64,000 bases of DNA from Microbacterium testaceum (GTDB lineage Bacteria; Actinomycetota; Actinomycetes; Actinomycetales; Microbacteriaceae): the NCBI RefSeq assembly GCF_029761935.1, contig NZ_CP121699.1:806001-870000 (forward strand), given 5' to 3'. The position numbers and the translations under genes are program-made. The notes under the pieces were generated by a model that did no database searches, was not told where the DNA came from, and saw only the letters and a program-made list of their open reading frames with translations. This document shows, one piece after another, positions 8,333 through 16,347 of the stretch (positions within the stretch are counted from its first letter, which is position 1; every line of letters starts with the position of its first letter).

Positions 8333-9028
8333 TCAGTCCTCGATCACCGACCGCAATCGTCCGTACGGGATCGCGAGGTCGGCGGCACGCAGTGCGCGCT
8401 GCGGGGGTCGCTCCTCGGTCACCTCGATCGCCCGCATCCGGTCTCCCCGGAACGCCCGCACCCCGTCGCGCAGTCGACACCACGCGATGAGGTACCACTG
8501 CCCCTCCTTGCCGATGGACCCGAGGGGCTCGACCTCGCGGACCGACTCGGTGCCGCCGGCGTCTTGGTAGCGCAAGCGCACGACGCGGTCGGCGCGCAGG
8601 GCTGCAGCGAACTCGGGCGGGGCGACGACCTCGTCCTCACTCTCGAGGACGTGCACGCGCGACGCGAGAGCGCGGGCGCGCGCCGCCTCGCCCTCCGGCA
8701 TGACCGCGAGCATCTTGCGGGCTGCCGTGCGGGCGGAAAACCGGAACGGGCTGCGCCCGAGCGTGCCGAGCCCGATCAGCACCGCGAGCGCCTCGTCGAG
8801 CGTGAACCCCGCCGGGCCCAGTGTCGCGGACGCATCGATCACGTACCCACCGGTGCGGCCGGGCTCCGCCCAGATCGGCAGACCCGCTTGCTGGAGCGCC
8901 GAGAGATCCCTTTCGATGGTGCGCACCGACACCTCGAACCGCTCCGCGAGACGACGAGCACTGCGTGGCCGCGGCGAGACGGCCCGCAGTTCTTCCACCA
9001 GGCCATAGAGACGATCGGTGCGATTCAC
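8333..9028 (-). CDS. YafY-type transcriptional regulator (HTH + WYL domain)
   Basis: A 231-residue DeoR-like regulator. Residues 1-60 form a winged helix-turn-helix (SARRLAERFEVSVRTIERD) and the C-terminal half holds a WYL domain with the characteristic GQWYLIAWCRLRDGVRAFR segment. WYL domains bind ligands, sometimes nucleic acids. The start is GTG 9028, directly behind a GGGGGA run; upstream in-frame codons lack coding character. The neighbouring VOC protein gene, 93 nt downstream on the same strand, is the most likely partner. Confidence 0.85.
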   Translation of the reverse strand: MNRTDRLYGLVEELRAVSPRPRSARRLAERFEVSVRTIERDLSALQQAGLPIWAEPGRTGGYVIDASATLGPAGFTLDEALAVLIGLGTLGRSPFRFSARTAARKMLAVMPEGEAARARALASRVHVLESEDEVVAPPEFAAALRADRVVRLRYQDAGGTESVREVEPLGSIGKEGQWYLIAWCRLRDGVRAFRGDRMRAIEVTEERPPQRALRAADLAIPYGRLRSVIED

Positions 9029-9200
9029 TCCCCCATCATCGGACGCCTCGTCGCCCGGAGCACTCCGCGACGCCGGCGAGAAGCGATGGGGCCGGTCAGA
9101 CTCGCGCCCGACTCTTCTCGGCGTGTGAAGACGCGTTCGCCCGTCTCGATCGGCGGGGACGAGCGGATCGGACATTGCCCGACAAGGGCGACTTACAGCG

Positions 9201-9206
9201 TAAGCT
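9201..9206 (+). promoter_or_regulatory. -10 hexamer of the 9213 gene (leaderless)
   Basis: TAAGCT, 6 nt before the GTG at 9213. A TTGCCC at 9175-9180 is a possible but widely spaced (20 nt) -35 element. Confidence 0.5.
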
Positions 9207-9212
9207 GATGGC

Positions 9213-9617
9213 GTGGAACACGAGAGCATCGAGGACTCGCCTCCGCGCCGTTCTCGTGTGCAACTGCAGGAGTGGGTGCAGGAATTCGTCGATCTCGGGC
9301 ACCCGATCGCCAGCCGGATCCGCGTTGCGGAGCAACAGGATGCGGACGGACGCGACACCGGCCTCGGCGTCGTCGAACTCGTTCACGGCGGCGTCTCGGT
9401 CTCGCTCGAACCCCGCGGATACGACGATCCCGTCTGGCAGGCCGACCTCACCGGTGGAGACGACGACGTCATGCTGTCGCCCTACGCGCTGGCGGGGCTC
9501 GCTGCCGAACTCGTCGTCGCCGGCAACCTCTGCGCTCTCCTGCGGGGGAAGTCACTGGAGTGGGACCGAGCAAGCGGGCGCCACACGGCGGGAGGGGCGA
9601 AAGATGCCTCAGAGTGA
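9213..9617 (+). CDS. Hypothetical protein
   Basis: A 134-residue protein I do not recognise. It has an amphipathic N-terminal helix (VQLQEWVQEFVDLGHPIAS), a beta-rich middle ending VWQADLTGGDDDV, a helix rich in Ala and Leu (LAGLAAELVVAGNLCALL) and a polar tail. There is no signal peptide. GTG 9213 is chosen because of the TAAGCT hexamer 6 nt upstream. Its end overlaps the next gene by 14 nt, so the two are likely translationally coupled. Confidence 0.6.
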   Translation: MEHESIEDSPPRRSRVQLQEWVQEFVDLGHPIASRIRVAEQQDADGRDTGLGVVELVHGGVSVSLEPRGYDDPVWQADLTGGDDDVMLSPYALAGLAAELVVAGNLCALLRGKSLEWDRASGRHTAGGAKDASE

Positions 9618-9960
9618 CGCGCACGAACTCCTGTCGAACATCCTCGACCGTTGCGCCGCCATGGAACGCCCGTTCTGGCAGGTCAGCGCCGAGAAGAGAG
9701 CCGAGGTGGCGCGCCACTTCGGGTCTCCCGCGGTGATCATGCGGGTCGGACAGGCGTCCGACGAAGATCTGCGGATCGCCGGTGGGGCCGATCTCTTCCT
9801 GGCAACGGCGCTGTTGACCGAGATCGCCATCGAGCTCGCGGAGCACGCGCACACGGGCCGCAGTCGAACCGAGGCCGTCTCCGTCATCCGCGCACGCCTG
9901 AGTGCTCTCCTCGGGCCCGCAGCCCACCCCGAAGACGCACCCGATCCGCACCGCGGATGA
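9604..9960 (+). CDS. Hypothetical helical protein, coupled to the upstream gene
   Basis: A 118-residue, mostly helical and soluble protein without recognised motifs. The ATG at 9604 lies inside the end of the preceding gene, and a GGGAGGGGC run just upstream can serve as ribosome binding site. A central hydrophobic helix (LFLATALLTEIAIELAEHA) could mediate dimerisation. The overlap suggests the two small proteins act together. Function unknown. Confidence 0.55.
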   Translation: MPQSDAHELLSNILDRCAAMERPFWQVSAEKRAEVARHFGSPAVIMRVGQASDEDLRIAGGADLFLATALLTEIAIELAEHAHTGRSRTEAVSVIRARLSALLGPAAHPEDAPDPHRG

Positions 9961-9975
9961 GGCGCGGGCCGGCCT

Positions 9976-10689
9976 CTACTGGGACAGCTGACGGTCCAGT
10001 CGGTCCAACAGCGCCTCGAGCGATTCCTCGAACTCGTCCTCAGAGCGATCCCTGCTGAGAAGACCGCGCAGCCGCTGCACATGAGGAGTGTCTGCGAGCT
10101 CCTTCTCGGCATCGCCCTGCCCGATCGCGGCTCCGCCCTCGTCGAGGGGCTCCTCGACCGGCGCGGTCTCGGCGCCGCGCACGGCCGCTTCGAGGAGCAG
10201 GTTTCCGAGGAGGAAGCTGCTGAACGAGCGGTAGGCCCTCACCGCCTGCTCATCGTCGAAGCCGAAACCGATCATCGCCGTGAGGAAATGCTCCACCACC
10301 TCCACGCTCCGCAACGGCGGGCGCAGCCAAGGCGCCGCCGGGTGACGAGTGGCGACAAGGGGGAACGCCTTCGGGTGCTCGATGGCGATGCGCCGGACTT
10401 CGTGGGCGACGACTTGGAGATACCGCTGCCACCCGTTGTCCTCCGCCACGAGCAGCGCGTCGGTGAGACCCCGCATGAGCCGATCAACGACGCCCTCGAG
10501 AAGATCCTCTCGACCGTTCACATACCGGTAGAGCGACATCGCCTCGACCCCGAGCGCTTTGCCGAGATGGCGCATCGACAGCTCGTTGAGACCCCGCTCG
10601 TCGATCAGCGAAAGGGCCACATCCAGGATCGCCTCCCGGCTGAGCCGAGGGGCGGTCGTCCGTTCGGTGTCCACGATGTTCTCGCCCAT
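9976..10689 (-). CDS. TetR-family transcriptional regulator
   Basis: A 237-residue repressor. The helix-turn-helix occupies about residues 16-60 (SREAILDVALSLIDERGL, then LGKALGVEAMSLYRYVNGRE). The following region resembles the TetR C-terminal type 1 ligand-binding domain (LLVAEDNGWQRYL...HPKAFPLVATR). A GGAGAG ribosome binding site precedes ATG 10689. It lies just upstream, on the same strand orientation, of nothing obvious: the SDR gene at 10793 is transcribed toward it and may be co-transcribed, making it a candidate target. Ligand unknown. Confidence 0.88.
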   Translation of the reverse strand: MGENIVDTERTTAPRLSREAILDVALSLIDERGLNELSMRHLGKALGVEAMSLYRYVNGREDLLEGVVDRLMRGLTDALLVAEDNGWQRYLQVVAHEVRRIAIEHPKAFPLVATRHPAAPWLRPPLRSVEVVEHFLTAMIGFGFDDEQAVRAYRSFSSFLLGNLLLEAAVRGAETAPVEEPLDEGGAAIGQGDAEKELADTPHVQRLRGLLSRDRSEDEFEESLEALLDRLDRQLSQ

Positions 10690-10792
10690 GTCCCACTCTC
10701 CGTGCGTAGAACACCATCGTGGCCGAAGTCGGCTCCCCGCGGAGGTCGCTTGCCCCTCCGGCGAGGCGTGCGCTAGCCCGCCGTCGACGGGG

Positions 10793-11620
10793 TCAGTCGT
10801 CGAGACCGACCAGCACCGCGCTGCGTTCCCACAGCTGCCGCGCGACCAGGGGGTCGTCGGCGATGCGGTTGGTCGTGGCGGGCTTGTTGTTCGAGTAGAA
10901 GCCTCCGGGGGTCCAGTCGACGCCCGGCTTGCCGAGCGCGAGCCAGGTCAGACGTGCGCCGCCCACCGCGGTCGAGGTCATGAGGCTCTTCGCGAGCGGG
11001 CCCCCGTAGAGGAACTTCCACGGCCCATCGCTCGACGATCCGAAGTTCGAGGCAATGACGCCCGGGTGGAAGGCCACGGCTGAGACACCCTGGTCGCCGA
11101 ACCGGCGGTTGAGTTCCTTGGTGAACAGCACGTTCGCGAGCTTCGCGTTGCCGTACGCCGCGGTCGAGGAGTAACGGCGCTCGCCCTGCAGGTCGTCGAT
11201 GTCGAAGCGAGGGAAGAGTTTCGCCGCAGCGCTCGAGGTCTGGATCACTGAGGCGTCCGACTCGATGAGGCGCTCGCGCAGGAGGTTGGTGAGCAGGAAC
11301 GGCGCGAGGTGGTTGACCTGGAACGTCGTCTCGTAGCCGTCCTTCGTCAGGGTGCGCTCGCCGAAGACCCCGCCGGCGTTGTTGGCGAGCACGTCGATGC
11401 GGGGGTATTTCTCGAGCAGGGACGCCGCGAGCTCCCGAACCTGCGCCAGGTCGCTGAAGTCGGCGACGAACGAGTCCACCCCGAGCGACCGCGCGACCCG
11501 GGCGGTCTTCTCGGGGTTTCGCCCCACGACCACGACTTCTTCGCCCACCTGCGTGAGCTGCTTGGCGGCTGCGGCGCCGATGCCGTCGCTGGCTCCGGTG
11601 ATGACGATAGTGCGGGTCAT
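10793..11620 (-). CDS. Short-chain dehydrogenase/reductase
   Basis: A 275-residue classical-type SDR. The nucleotide-binding TGASDGIGAAAA is at about residues 7-18, NNAG at about 81-84, and the catalytic Ser/Tyr/Lys region is visible as IQTSSAA and YGNAKLAN. A C-terminal extension resembling the retinol-dehydrogenase/WW-domain oxidoreductase-like group (VAFHPGVIASNF) is present. It should oxidise or reduce an alcohol/ketone with NAD(P)(H). A ribosome binding site (CAGGAGGTTCGC) precedes ATG 11620. It runs in the direction of the TetR gene 103 nt further on. Substrate unknown. Confidence 0.85.
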   Translation of the reverse strand: MTRTIVITGASDGIGAAAAKQLTQVGEEVVVVGRNPEKTARVARSLGVDSFVADFSDLAQVRELAASLLEKYPRIDVLANNAGGVFGERTLTKDGYETTFQVNHLAPFLLTNLLRERLIESDASVIQTSSAAAKLFPRFDIDDLQGERRYSSTAAYGNAKLANVLFTKELNRRFGDQGVSAVAFHPGVIASNFGSSSDGPWKFLYGGPLAKSLMTSTAVGGARLTWLALGKPGVDWTPGGFYSNNKPATTNRIADDPLVARQLWERSAVLVGLDD

Positions 11621-11646
11621 GCGAACCTCCTGGGTCGGGTGAAGGC

Positions 11647-12843
11647 TCAGGCTAGCGAGCGTTCTCTGGAGAGGTCTGGGGCTTGCACGCTAATTCGTCG
11701 AGCCTCGACACGGCTTGCGACGATCACCCCCAGGCACACCGCCGTGCCGAGCGCCGCGAAGGCCCACACCGCTGGTTCGGTCCCCGCGGAACGGGCCGCG
11801 AACCCGAACCCCAGGACCGGAACGGCCAGCCCGAGGTAGGCGCACAGGAACACGGAGACGGTGCGGGCGAACGCGTGCGGGGGGGCGGACGAAATCGCTC
11901 CGCCGAGGCTTCGGGCGAACAGCGCTCCACCGGCTGTTCCCGCCGCGACCGCAGCGAGGATCAGCAGAACGGCCGACGACAGCATCATCGCGACGCCGAC
12001 CAGCAGGAGCGCTACGGCCAGGCAAGTCGCGCTGACGGCGGCCGGGAGTCGGCGCCCCAACGTCACGACCCCGATCGCCCCGAAGAGGAAGACGGAGGCG
12101 GCGAAAGCACCGGAGAGGGCGATGTCATGCACGCCGAGTTCGGCGAGGAGAACCGTCGTCACGCTGCCGAAGAGCCCGGTGGTCATGAATGCGGCGAAGG
12201 CCCCGAGACGAGGCGACCACGCGAGCGCAGGGCGTCGACCCGCCGAGGTCGCACCCCCCTGCCGCCCGGCGCGGGCGGGAAGCAGGACGAAGGAAAGACC
12301 GAGCCCCGCTAGGAGAAGGAGACCCGTCACGAAGAAGACGAGATGGGCGCCGCGGACGTCGACCGGTGCGCTGAACGCGGAGAGGAGAGGACCGAGACCG
12401 AGACCGGCGAAAGCCAACGCGGGAGCGACGGTTCGGACGATCCGTGCGCCGAAGGGCGACAGACCCTGACCGAGTTCGAGCACGAAGGCCGTGCCGGACG
12501 CTGCGAGCAGGCCGGATCCGATGCCCGTCACGACGCGGCCCGCGGCGAAACCCGGAATACCCAGGTCACTGGCGAGCACGAACGCCGACACCGCCTGCAG
12601 CGCCGCCGCAAGCAGGTAGACCCTGCGGCGCGGCAGACGCGACGAATTCCGGAGGGCGACGATCAACCCGCACACGGCGCCGGCCGCGAATGCGGCGAAG
12701 GTGGCCGTGATCCCGACGGCATCCAGCCCCAGCTCGCGGGCGTACAGAGGGTAGAGCGGAGTCGGCACGGTGGCGAGCGCCGTGCCCAGCAGGATCACGA
12801 CGGCTGCGATGACGACGCCGCCGACGGAGGACCGAGTTCGCAT
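11647..12843 (-). CDS. MFS transporter
   Basis: A 398-residue major facilitator superfamily protein with about 12 hydrophobic segments, a central cytoplasmic loop around residues 188-205 rich in Arg/Gly, and the short substrate pocket helices typical of drug or sugar exporters. ATG 12843 is preferred because AAGGG lies 7 nt upstream; GTG 12861 and ATG 12855 are in frame. A 19-bp palindrome sits immediately upstream (12862-12880), and the gene follows the XRE-cupin regulator on the same strand. The likely arrangement is a locally regulated exporter. Substrate unknown. Confidence 0.8.
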   Translation of the reverse strand: MRTRSSVGGVVIAAVVILLGTALATVPTPLYPLYARELGLDAVGITATFAAFAAGAVCGLIVALRNSSRLPRRRVYLLAAALQAVSAFVLASDLGIPGFAAGRVVTGIGSGLLAASGTAFVLELGQGLSPFGARIVRTVAPALAFAGLGLGPLLSAFSAPVDVRGAHLVFFVTGLLLLAGLGLSFVLLPARAGRQGGATSAGRRPALAWSPRLGAFAAFMTTGLFGSVTTVLLAELGVHDIALSGAFAASVFLFGAIGVVTLGRRLPAAVSATCLAVALLLVGVAMMLSSAVLLILAAVAAGTAGGALFARSLGGAISSAPPHAFARTVSVFLCAYLGLAVPVLGFGFAARSAGTEPAVWAFAALGTAVCLGVIVASRVEARRISVQAPDLSRERSLA

Positions 12844-12861
12844 CCGAGCACCCTTCATCTT

Positions 12862-12880
12862 CACCGGAATAATTCCAGTG
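12862..12880. promoter_or_regulatory. 19-bp palindrome between regulator and MFS gene
   Basis: On the plus strand CACCGGAATAATTCCAGTG: two 9-nt arms around a central base with one mismatch. It lies between the stop of the XRE-cupin regulator and the start of the MFS gene. The symmetry and position fit an operator for a dimeric repressor; which repressor binds is an inference. Confidence 0.5.
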
Positions 12881-12898
12881 TAGATGGAACCCCGGACT

Positions 12899-13474
12899 CT
12901 AGAGGCGCCGCAGGTTGATCCACACCGCTCGAGCCGTTCCCGGTCCGGCATTGACGATGCGATGCGGTCGGCGCGCACTGAATTGCGCGACGTCGCCGGC
13001 GTCGGCGAGGAAGATGTCGTCGCCCAACTGAACCTCGAGGCTCCCCTCGAGCACGATGCCGAACTCGTGCCCGGGGTGCTGCGAGGGCCGCCGGGCGTGT
13101 GCGGTGCCGGGCGCCCACTCATCGACGTAGACCTCGAGGTCGTAATCGGCCCGATAGACCGCGGTGCGTCGGACCATCCCGCCCTCCGTGACGTCGACGA
13201 TCTGGTCGGCGAGCGGCGTGACCGGGGTGTCTTCGCCACCCGACTGCGCAAAGAGAGCCGTGATGTGAACGCCGAGCGCTGCGGCGAGCGCGTGCAAGGT
13301 ACCCAGAGACGGCGTGGTGCGCCCGCGCTCGACCGCGCTGAGCATCGACAGGCTCAGACCCGTTCGCTCACTGAGGTCGTTGAGCGTGTACTCGTTGCGC
13401 AGCCGGAGGGCGCGGACGCGTTCACCCACATCGCGCACGACGTGATCGAGGTCGGAGGTCGCCGTGTCGGTCAT
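12899..13474 (-). CDS. XRE-family regulator with C-terminal cupin sensor domain
   Basis: A 191-residue regulator. Residues about 17-72 form a lambda-repressor-type helix-turn-helix (LNDLSERTGLSLSMLSAVER). The C-terminal cupin domain (about 110-190) has HPGHEFGIVLEGSLEVQLGD and GDVAQFSARRPHRIVN, the standard small-molecule-binding barrel of this class. GGGGAGAATGG precedes ATG 13474. It is divergent from the NCS2 permease (120 nt between starts) and directly upstream of the MFS gene. In related loci such regulators control the adjacent transporter and catabolic genes, so it may sense a purine-, pyrimidine- or hydantoin-like compound (inference). Confidence 0.88.
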   Translation of the reverse strand: MTDTATSDLDHVVRDVGERVRALRLRNEYTLNDLSERTGLSLSMLSAVERGRTTPSLGTLHALAAALGVHITALFAQSGGEDTPVTPLADQIVDVTEGGMVRRTAVYRADYDLEVYVDEWAPGTAHARRPSQHPGHEFGIVLEGSLEVQLGDDIFLADAGDVAQFSARRPHRIVNAGPGTARAVWINLRRL

Positions 13475-13593
13475 GATCCCATTCTCCCCGGTTCACACTC
13501 CGAGTGCACAGATTGCGACAGCAGCGAAACACGAACGTAACGACTGCACTGCAAAAATTACTCCCACACTGCAACTCAACCCGTGGAGTCCTC

Positions 13594-14964
13594 GTGCACC
13601 CTTCCGCCACACCGACGCTCGCTGTCGGCTTCGAAGAGAAGCTGCCCCCTGCGCGTACCGCCCTGTTCGCCGCCCAGCACCTCCTCGCCCTGACCGGCAT
13701 TTGGGTGTTTCCGCACATCATCGGCGCCGCTCTCGACCTGCAGACCGGTGACGTGGCCCTGATGATCCAGGCGTGCTTCCTGCTCACCGGAGTGGTCACG
13801 GTGCTGCAGTCCAGCCGCATCCTGCGCCTGCCGATCGTGCAGGGGCCGACCGCGGCCTTCATGGTCGCGATCATCTCTGCGGGAGCCGCGTTCGGACTCG
13901 GGACGGCGTTCGGCTCGATGATCGTCGCCGGGCTCGTCTTCATGCTCCTCGCCCTTCCCCTGCGCCGCTTCGGCCTCTTCGGTCACGTGGCAGGCTTCGT
14001 CTCGTCGCCGGTGGTGCTCGGCACGCTGTTCCTCATCATCGGCGCGCAACTCGCGGGTATCGGCGCCGGCAACTGGTTCGGCACCCCCGGAACACCCGGC
14101 TTTGGGGCCATCGGTCTGCTCATCTCGGTGGTGACCGGGCTCGTCGTGATCGGCTGCCTCGTCCTGGGGCGCGGGGTCGTCAAGCGCGCGGCCATCTTCC
14201 TCGGCATCGTCGGCGGCGCGGTGTTCGCTCTCGCAATCGGTCAGTGGTCGTTCCCCGACCTCCTCGCCGGTGGCGTGGTCGGAACGCCGCACGTTCTGCC
14301 GTTCGGTTTCGGTGTGGAACCGACCGTGGTGATCCTCATGCTGGTCGCCTTCCTGCAGGCGGGCACCGAGTCGATGGGCATGTACTCGATGATCGGCAGC
14401 TGGGGCGGTCAGAAGATCGACCCCGCCCGCGTGAACCGTGGTCTGTTCTCGGAGTTCGGGGGCACGGTCCTGGGGGCCCTCTTCGGGGGAATCGGAACGA
14501 CCTCCTACCCCGAGAACGCGGGGATCGTGCGCGTGTCGGGCATCGGCAGCCGCTTCGTCACGCTCGCGGCAGGCATCATCGCCGTGGTCCTGGCCTTCCT
14601 CCCGCCGGTCGCGCAGCTGCTCGCGAGCATCCCCGCTCCCGTCCTGGGTACCGCGGCGACCGTCCTCTTCGGCATCATCGCGCTCAGCGGCGTGCAGATG
14701 CTGACCGGTGTCGACTGGGACGACCTCAACCTCGTCGTGGCCTCGGTGTCGTTCATCGTGGCCCTCGGATGCCAATTCCTCCCGGCTGCGATCACGGAGA
14801 CGCTGCCGCCCTCCGTCGCCGCCGTCGTGACGAGTCCGATGATGATGGGCATGTTCCTGCTGCTCAGCCTGCACGGGGCGATCAACCACGGCATCCGTCC
14901 TTTCACCGCACGGCGGGAGTCCCGCGAGACGCGGCCGGCCGACGAGGCGGAGGTCGTCTCGTGA
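13594..14964 (+). CDS. NCS2-family nucleobase permease
   Basis: A 456-residue permease of the nucleobase:cation symporter-2 (NAT) family, with about 14 hydrophobic segments. The conserved QGPTAAFM motif (about residue 85), the family's glutamate region (LQAGTESMGMYS) and the NAT signature-like SYPENAGIVRVSG are seen. It should import a purine, pyrimidine or related ring compound. Start GTG 13594 has GTGGAG upstream. It is divergent from the XRE-cupin regulator and overlaps the downstream hydrolase by 4 nt. The coupled amidohydrolase suggests uptake and breakdown of the same compound. Exact substrate unknown. Confidence 0.88.
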   Translation: MHPSATPTLAVGFEEKLPPARTALFAAQHLLALTGIWVFPHIIGAALDLQTGDVALMIQACFLLTGVVTVLQSSRILRLPIVQGPTAAFMVAIISAGAAFGLGTAFGSMIVAGLVFMLLALPLRRFGLFGHVAGFVSSPVVLGTLFLIIGAQLAGIGAGNWFGTPGTPGFGAIGLLISVVTGLVVIGCLVLGRGVVKRAAIFLGIVGGAVFALAIGQWSFPDLLAGGVVGTPHVLPFGFGVEPTVVILMLVAFLQAGTESMGMYSMIGSWGGQKIDPARVNRGLFSEFGGTVLGALFGGIGTTSYPENAGIVRVSGIGSRFVTLAAGIIAVVLAFLPPVAQLLASIPAPVLGTAATVLFGIIALSGVQMLTGVDWDDLNLVVASVSFIVALGCQFLPAAITETLPPSVAAVVTSPMMMGMFLLLSLHGAINHGIRPFTARRESRETRPADEAEVVS

Positions 14965-15650
14965 CGCGCATCCGCGTGCACGGCGCAGATCGTGACATCG
15001 ACCCCACCGGAGAATTCGCCGACTGGCTCGACCCGGCCCGCACCGCCGTCGTGTCGATCGACATGCACGAGGGACACCTGTCGGTCGACCCCGCATGCCC
15101 GTGCCCCGCGCCGCGGGGACGCGAGATCGTGAGCGGCATCGACGCCTTCCATCGCGAGGCGCGAGCCCTCGGCGTGAAGATCATTCATGTGCGATCGACC
15201 CTGCGCGCCTCGGGGGTCGACGACGTCGACGGAACGAGCAGCAGCGCCTGGCGGGCGACGTTTCCCCAGCATGTCGGCCCGATCCCCGGTGCGCGCGAAC
15301 ACGCTCTCGAAGGCTCGCGTTGGACGGAATTCGTCACCGAGGTGCTCCCCGGCGACGAGATCGTCTCGGGCAAGAAACGCCTGTCGGCCTTCTACCCGAC
15401 CGATCTCGACTTCCTGCTCCGTCAGCTCGGGGTGACGGCGGTCGTCCTCGACGGGATCATGGCCGACTGCTGCGTGCTGAATTCCGCGTTCGACGCGTCC
15501 AACCTCGGCTACCGCCTCAGCGTTCCGTCCGATCTCGTTCGCGGGACGGATGCCGCTCTGGAAGACGCCGCACTCTCGATGATCTCCCTGCACCTGGGAC
15601 TCGTGCTCGACTCCTCGGCCCTGCTGGAGGCGTGGCGCCGAACGGCGTGA
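14961..15650 (+). CDS. Isochorismatase-family cysteine hydrolase
   Basis: A 229-residue cysteine hydrolase of the isochorismatase fold. The catalytic triad can be placed: Asp34 ([10 protein letters not shown]), Lys at 138-139 ([10 protein letters not shown]) and Cys171 ([11 protein letters not shown]). Family members include nicotinamidase, N-carbamoylsarcosine amidase and the ureidoacrylate amidohydrolase RutB. GTG 14961 overlaps the permease stop codon by 4 nt, so the two are translated together; with an NCS2 permease partner, an amide from nucleobase degradation is the most attractive substrate (inference). A long hairpin follows the stop codon. Confidence 0.82.
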   Translation: MTRIRVHGADRDIDPTGEFADWLDPARTAVVSIDMHEGHLSVDPACPCPAPRGREIVSGIDAFHREARALGVKIIHVRSTLRASGVDDVDGTSSSAWRATFPQHVGPIPGAREHALEGSRWTEFVTEVLPGDEIVSGKKRLSAFYPTDLDFLLRQLGVTAVVLDGIMADCCVLNSAFDASNLGYRLSVPSDLVRGTDAALEDAALSMISLHLGLVLDSSALLEAWRRTA

Positions 15651-15660
15651 GCCGCACCGT

Positions 15661-15705
15661 GTTCTGATGCGCCGGACCCGGATGACGGGGTCGGCGCATC
15701 AGAAC
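15661..15705 (+). terminator. Long hairpin after the permease/hydrolase operon
   Basis: Arms GTTCTGATGCGCCGGACCC and its near-perfect complement ending GGCGCATCAGAAC, with one bulged base and an 8-nt loop. It starts 10 nt after the stop codon. There is no T tract, so termination is inferred from position and stem strength. Confidence 0.55.
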
Positions 15706-15756
15706 GTCTGCCCGTGGCATCGGGCTAGAAAAGAACTCACAGCCCGCTCCCAGCCC

Positions 15757-15816
15757 CGCGGGACCAAATCCGGCGGGTCCCGCGTTCTTACCCATGTCGC
15801 CCGACACAGGGCGACA
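15757..15816 (+). promoter_or_regulatory. Two tandem hairpins in the msrB leader
   Basis: Hairpin 1 at 15757-15784 (CGCGGGACC ... GGTCCCGCG, 10-nt loop) is followed by TTCTTA; hairpin 2 at 15795-15816 (TGTCGCCC ... GGGCGACA, 6-nt loop) ends 19 nt before the msrB start. A TAGAAA at 15725-15730 could be the -10 element, which would put both hairpins in the transcript. Hairpin 1 plus its T-rich tail resembles a terminator, so attenuation is possible but unproven. Confidence 0.45.
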
Positions 15817-15835
15817 GGACGAAGGGATACGCACC

Positions 15836-16294
15836 GTGAGCACGGAGTACCGGAAGACGTCGGAGGCACTCAGCCGCCTCACCGACCGCCAGTTCGCCGT
15901 CACGCAGGACGACGCCACCGAACCGCCGTTCCGCAACGAGTACTGGGACAACCACGAGGACGGCATCTACGTCGATGTCGTGTCGGGACAGCCGCTGTTC
16001 TCGTCGACCGACAAGTTCGAGAGCGGATCGGGCTGGCCGAGCTTCACTCAGCCCATCGACGACGCCGCTGTCGTGAACAAGACCGACCGTTCGCTGTGGA
16101 TGACGCGCACCGAGGTCCGCTCGGCCGGAGCCGACAGCCACCTCGGACACCTCTTCGACGACGGCCCCCGCGACCGCGGTGGACTGAGATACTGCATGAA
16201 CTCGGCCGCAATGCGGTTCGTGCCCGTCGCAGAGCTCGAGGCCCAGGGGTACGGCGCGTACCTCGCCCTGTTCCGCGAGAGCCGACCCTCATGA
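15836..16294 (+). CDS. msrB: Peptide-methionine (R)-S-oxide reductase
   Basis: A 152-residue MsrB, which reduces methionine-R-sulfoxide in proteins after oxidative damage. Family motifs are clear: [34 protein letters not shown] and [11 protein letters not shown]. The catalytic residue is Cys120, and it is the only cysteine. The zinc-binding CxxC pairs and any resolving Cys are absent, as in 1-Cys MsrB forms that need an external thiol such as mycothiol/mycoredoxin or thioredoxin. GTG 15836 follows a GAAGGGA ribosome binding site. msrA follows directly. Confidence 0.93.
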   Translation: MSTEYRKTSEALSRLTDRQFAVTQDDATEPPFRNEYWDNHEDGIYVDVVSGQPLFSSTDKFESGSGWPSFTQPIDDAAVVNKTDRSLWMTRTEVRSAGADSHLGHLFDDGPRDRGGLRYCMNSAAMRFVPVAELEAQGYGAYLALFRESRPS

Positions 16295-16347
16295 ACCTCT
16301 TCTCTTTCCTCACCCGCAGCAGCGTCAACCGCAGAAGGAGCACCACC

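Noticed and set aside
6353..9208. A 951-codon open frame opposite the ferric reductase, VOC and WYL genes
   Set aside because: Composition is Arg/Gly/His-rich with no domain, and it spans three well-supported genes in other frames; very GC-rich DNA produces such frames.
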